NCBI GenBank assembly: GCA_964586395.1 | Contig: CAZPGP010000026.1 | Location: 1-14,412 of the forward strand | Direction: 5' to 3' | DNA from: DATEFF01 sp964586395 | GTDB lineage: Bacteria; Patescibacteriota; Saccharimonadia; Saccharimonadales; EFPC-124 | Length of the DNA stretch: 14,412 nt | Notes under the pieces: model-generated | What the model saw: only the letters and a program-made list of their open reading frames with translations | The model's database searches: none | What the model was told of the DNA's origin: nothing | Shown: in pieces, positions 13,230 to 14,412 of the stretch | How positions within the stretch are numbered: position 1 is the first letter of the stretch | How the letters are laid out: each line of letters opens with the position of its first letter | Program-made: the position numbers and the translations under genes

Positions 13230-14192
13230 ATGGCGGATCAAAACATTCGCGATTTGGTTATTGTTGGCGCTGGCCCAGCGGCTTTGTCGGCTGCGGTTTA
13301 CACAACGCGTGAAGATATTGATACGGTATTGCTAGAGAAGGGCGCTGTCGGCGGCCTGGCTGCAGTAACTGACTGGATCGATAATTATCCTGGCTTCAGC
13401 AAGGGTATTAGCGGCCTGGATCTCGCTGCCGAACTGGAAGGTCAGGCCGAACGATTTGGCGCCAAGATCGAATACGCTGAAGTGATCAAGATTGTCGACG
13501 AGGGCGCAACCAAGAAAGTCGTCACGATGGATGGTGAGTTCAACGCCAAGGCTGTTCTGATCGCAACTGGTACCGACTACAAGAAGCTGGGCGTTCCGGG
13601 CGAGCAAGAATACTACGGTCGCGGTGTGCACTATTGTGCCACCTGTGACGGCGCATTTTACCGCGACAAGCGACTTGTCGTGGTCGGCGGCGGCAACTCC
13701 GGAGTGCAGGAAGCTTTGTTCCTGACGCGATTTGCCACACATATTGACCTGTTGGTCCGCACTACCGTTAAGGCTTCTGAAGTTCTGCAGCACGAGCTGG
13801 CTAAGAACGATAAGATTACCGTACATCTCAATACGACTATCGACGAGATCGTCGGTGAGGACAAGAAGGTTGTGAAGGTTGTCGGTCAAAAGGACGGCCA
13901 GCCAGCGACCTTCGAAACTGACGGCGTGTTCGTTTTCATCGGGCTGCTGCCCAACACGACATTCCTGAAGGACAGTGACATCGAGCTGGACGAGTTTGGA
14001 TTTGTGAAGACTGACCTGTCACTCCGAACTAACATGCCTGGCGTGTACTGCTCGGGTGACGTGCGATCTGGCGCGACAATGCAGATTGCGACAGCCGTCG
14101 GTGAAGGCGCAACTGCAGCACTACAGATCCGCCACTTCTTGGAAGACCATGGCAGGAAGAGTGCTATGGTTGTGGACCAGACTGCCGAGTAG
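13230..14192 (+). CDS. trxB: Thioredoxin-disulfide reductase family flavoprotein
   Basis: 320 residues, normal length. FAD motif GAGPAA (13-18), then DNYPGF (51-56), the redox site CATCDG (136-141, Cys136 and Cys139), the pyridine nucleotide motif GGGNSG (153-158), and the second FAD motif GDVR (277-280) with ATAVGEGATAA. The fold and disulfide are complete. In the nucleotide domain the usual HRRDxxRA, whose Arg residues bind the 2'-phosphate of NADPH, reads VRTTVKAS (176-183), so NADH use or altered specificity is possible. It is co-transcribed with the glutaredoxin-like gene and ends before a strong bidirectional terminator. There is no clear Shine-Dalgarno site, so coupling to the upstream stop is likely. 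Confidence 0.93.
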   Translation: MADQNIRDLVIVGAGPAALSAAVYTTREDIDTVLLEKGAVGGLAAVTDWIDNYPGFSKGISGLDLAAELEGQAERFGAKIEYAEVIKIVDEGATKKVVTMDGEFNAKAVLIATGTDYKKLGVPGEQEYYGRGVHYCATCDGAFYRDKRLVVVGGGNSGVQEALFLTRFATHIDLLVRTTVKASEVLQHELAKNDKITVHLNTTIDEIVGEDKKVVKVVGQKDGQPATFETDGVFVFIGLLPNTTFLKDSDIELDEFGFVKTDLSLRTNMPGVYCSGDVRSGATMQIATAVGEGATAALQIRHFLEDHGRKSAMVVDQTAE

Positions 14193-14210
14193 GCAGCTTA
14201 CTCAGAAAGT

Positions 14211-14238
14211 AAAAGACGAGGTGCTTGCCTCGTCTTTT
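14211..14238. terminator. Bidirectional terminator between trxB and the GDPD gene
   Basis: Perfect 11-bp stem (14211-14221 with 14228-14238), loop TGCTTG; AAAA on one side and TTTT on the other give a T-run on both strands. It lies 18 bases after the trxB stop and 1 base from the GDPD stop. Confidence 0.9.
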
Positions 14239-14239
14239 G

Positions 14240-14412
14240 TTATTTACGGATCTCGTCGAACTTATTAGGAAAATTCGTCACAATACCATCAAGGCCGAGG
14301 CGTTTGAGCTGCTTGGCTTCTTCAACGCTATTTACGGTGTAGGCGTAGGTGTACAGGCCTTTGCGTTTGGCGAGGGCAATGATAAACGGCGTGAGCGCGG
14401 CGATGTGGTAGA
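14240..14412 (-). CDS. Glycerophosphodiester phosphodiesterase family protein, C-terminal part
   Basis: Only the last 56 codons are in the window; the rest lies past base 14412. Reading the minus strand from 14410, the peptide has ALAKRKGLYTYAYTVNSVEE, then KQLKRLGLDGIVTNFPNKF and ends at TAA (14242-14240). This matches the closing beta-alpha units of GDPD TIM barrels (VNxxEEAxxLxxxGVDGIxTDFP), which release glycerol phosphate from deacylated phospholipids. The usual TDFP is TNFP here. The active-site His and Glu lie in the missing part, so activity cannot be judged. It converges on trxB with a shared terminator. Confidence 0.8.
   Translation of the reverse strand, partial: YHIAALTPFIIALAKRKGLYTYAYTVNSVEEAKQLKRLGLDGIVTNFPNKFDEIRK

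Noticed and set aside
1..14412. CRISPR array, tRNA or rRNA genes, integrase or transposase
   Set aside because: No spaced direct repeats, no cloverleaf or rRNA signature, and no recombinase frame were seen on either strand.

Overview
This window reads as chromosomal DNA of a small-genome bacterium, most probably a Saccharibacterium (TM7, Patescibacteria/CPR). The grounds are the tight gene packing, moderate GC (a sampled 60-base flank is about 53% by hand count), the style of the PheS/PheT, FKBP, glutaredoxin and TrxB proteins, and UGA used as an ordinary stop (pheS, yajQ), which argues against the UGA=Gly code of Absconditabacteria/Gracilibacteria. The lineage is inferred from sequence feel, not from a search.

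Layout. 1-2540: the end of a DUF475/TerC-type membrane protein faces an LssY_C-domain membrane protein on the minus strand, which is divergent from a BcrC-like PAP2 phosphatase. A perfect 9-bp-arm palindrome lies between the two divergent promoters. 2568-4658: a five-helix membrane protein of unknown function, RmuC, and a convergent MsrA homologue that has lost its catalytic cysteine. 4763-5785: a MIP-family (aquaporin-like) channel with a terminator, then a 72-residue tail-anchored protein. 5793-6818: a GC-rich island with one minus-strand gene, an exported lipoprotein that looks like a dead relative of the YpfJ/KPN_02809 neutral zinc metallopeptidases. Near-perfect 14-bp inverted repeats bracket it. 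6851-12299: yajQ is divergent from an operon pheS-pheT-murI-nudix. 12336-14192: a membrane-anchored FKBP, then a glutaredoxin-trxB redox operon ended by a bidirectional terminator, then the 3' end of a glycerophosphodiester phosphodiesterase on the minus strand.

Most genes are housekeeping: phenylalanine-tRNA charging, D-glutamate supply for peptidoglycan, lipid-carrier recycling, thiol redox, DNA recombination control. The best candidates for something new are the GC-rich pseudo-protease lipoprotein island (possibly acquired from an actinobacterial host), the cysteine-free MsrA, the MIP channel lacking the selectivity-filter arginine, and a two-mode start architecture. In that architecture about half of the genes have a -10 box only 7-12 nt from the start codon (leaderless mRNA), while others have leaders with Shine-Dalgarno sites.
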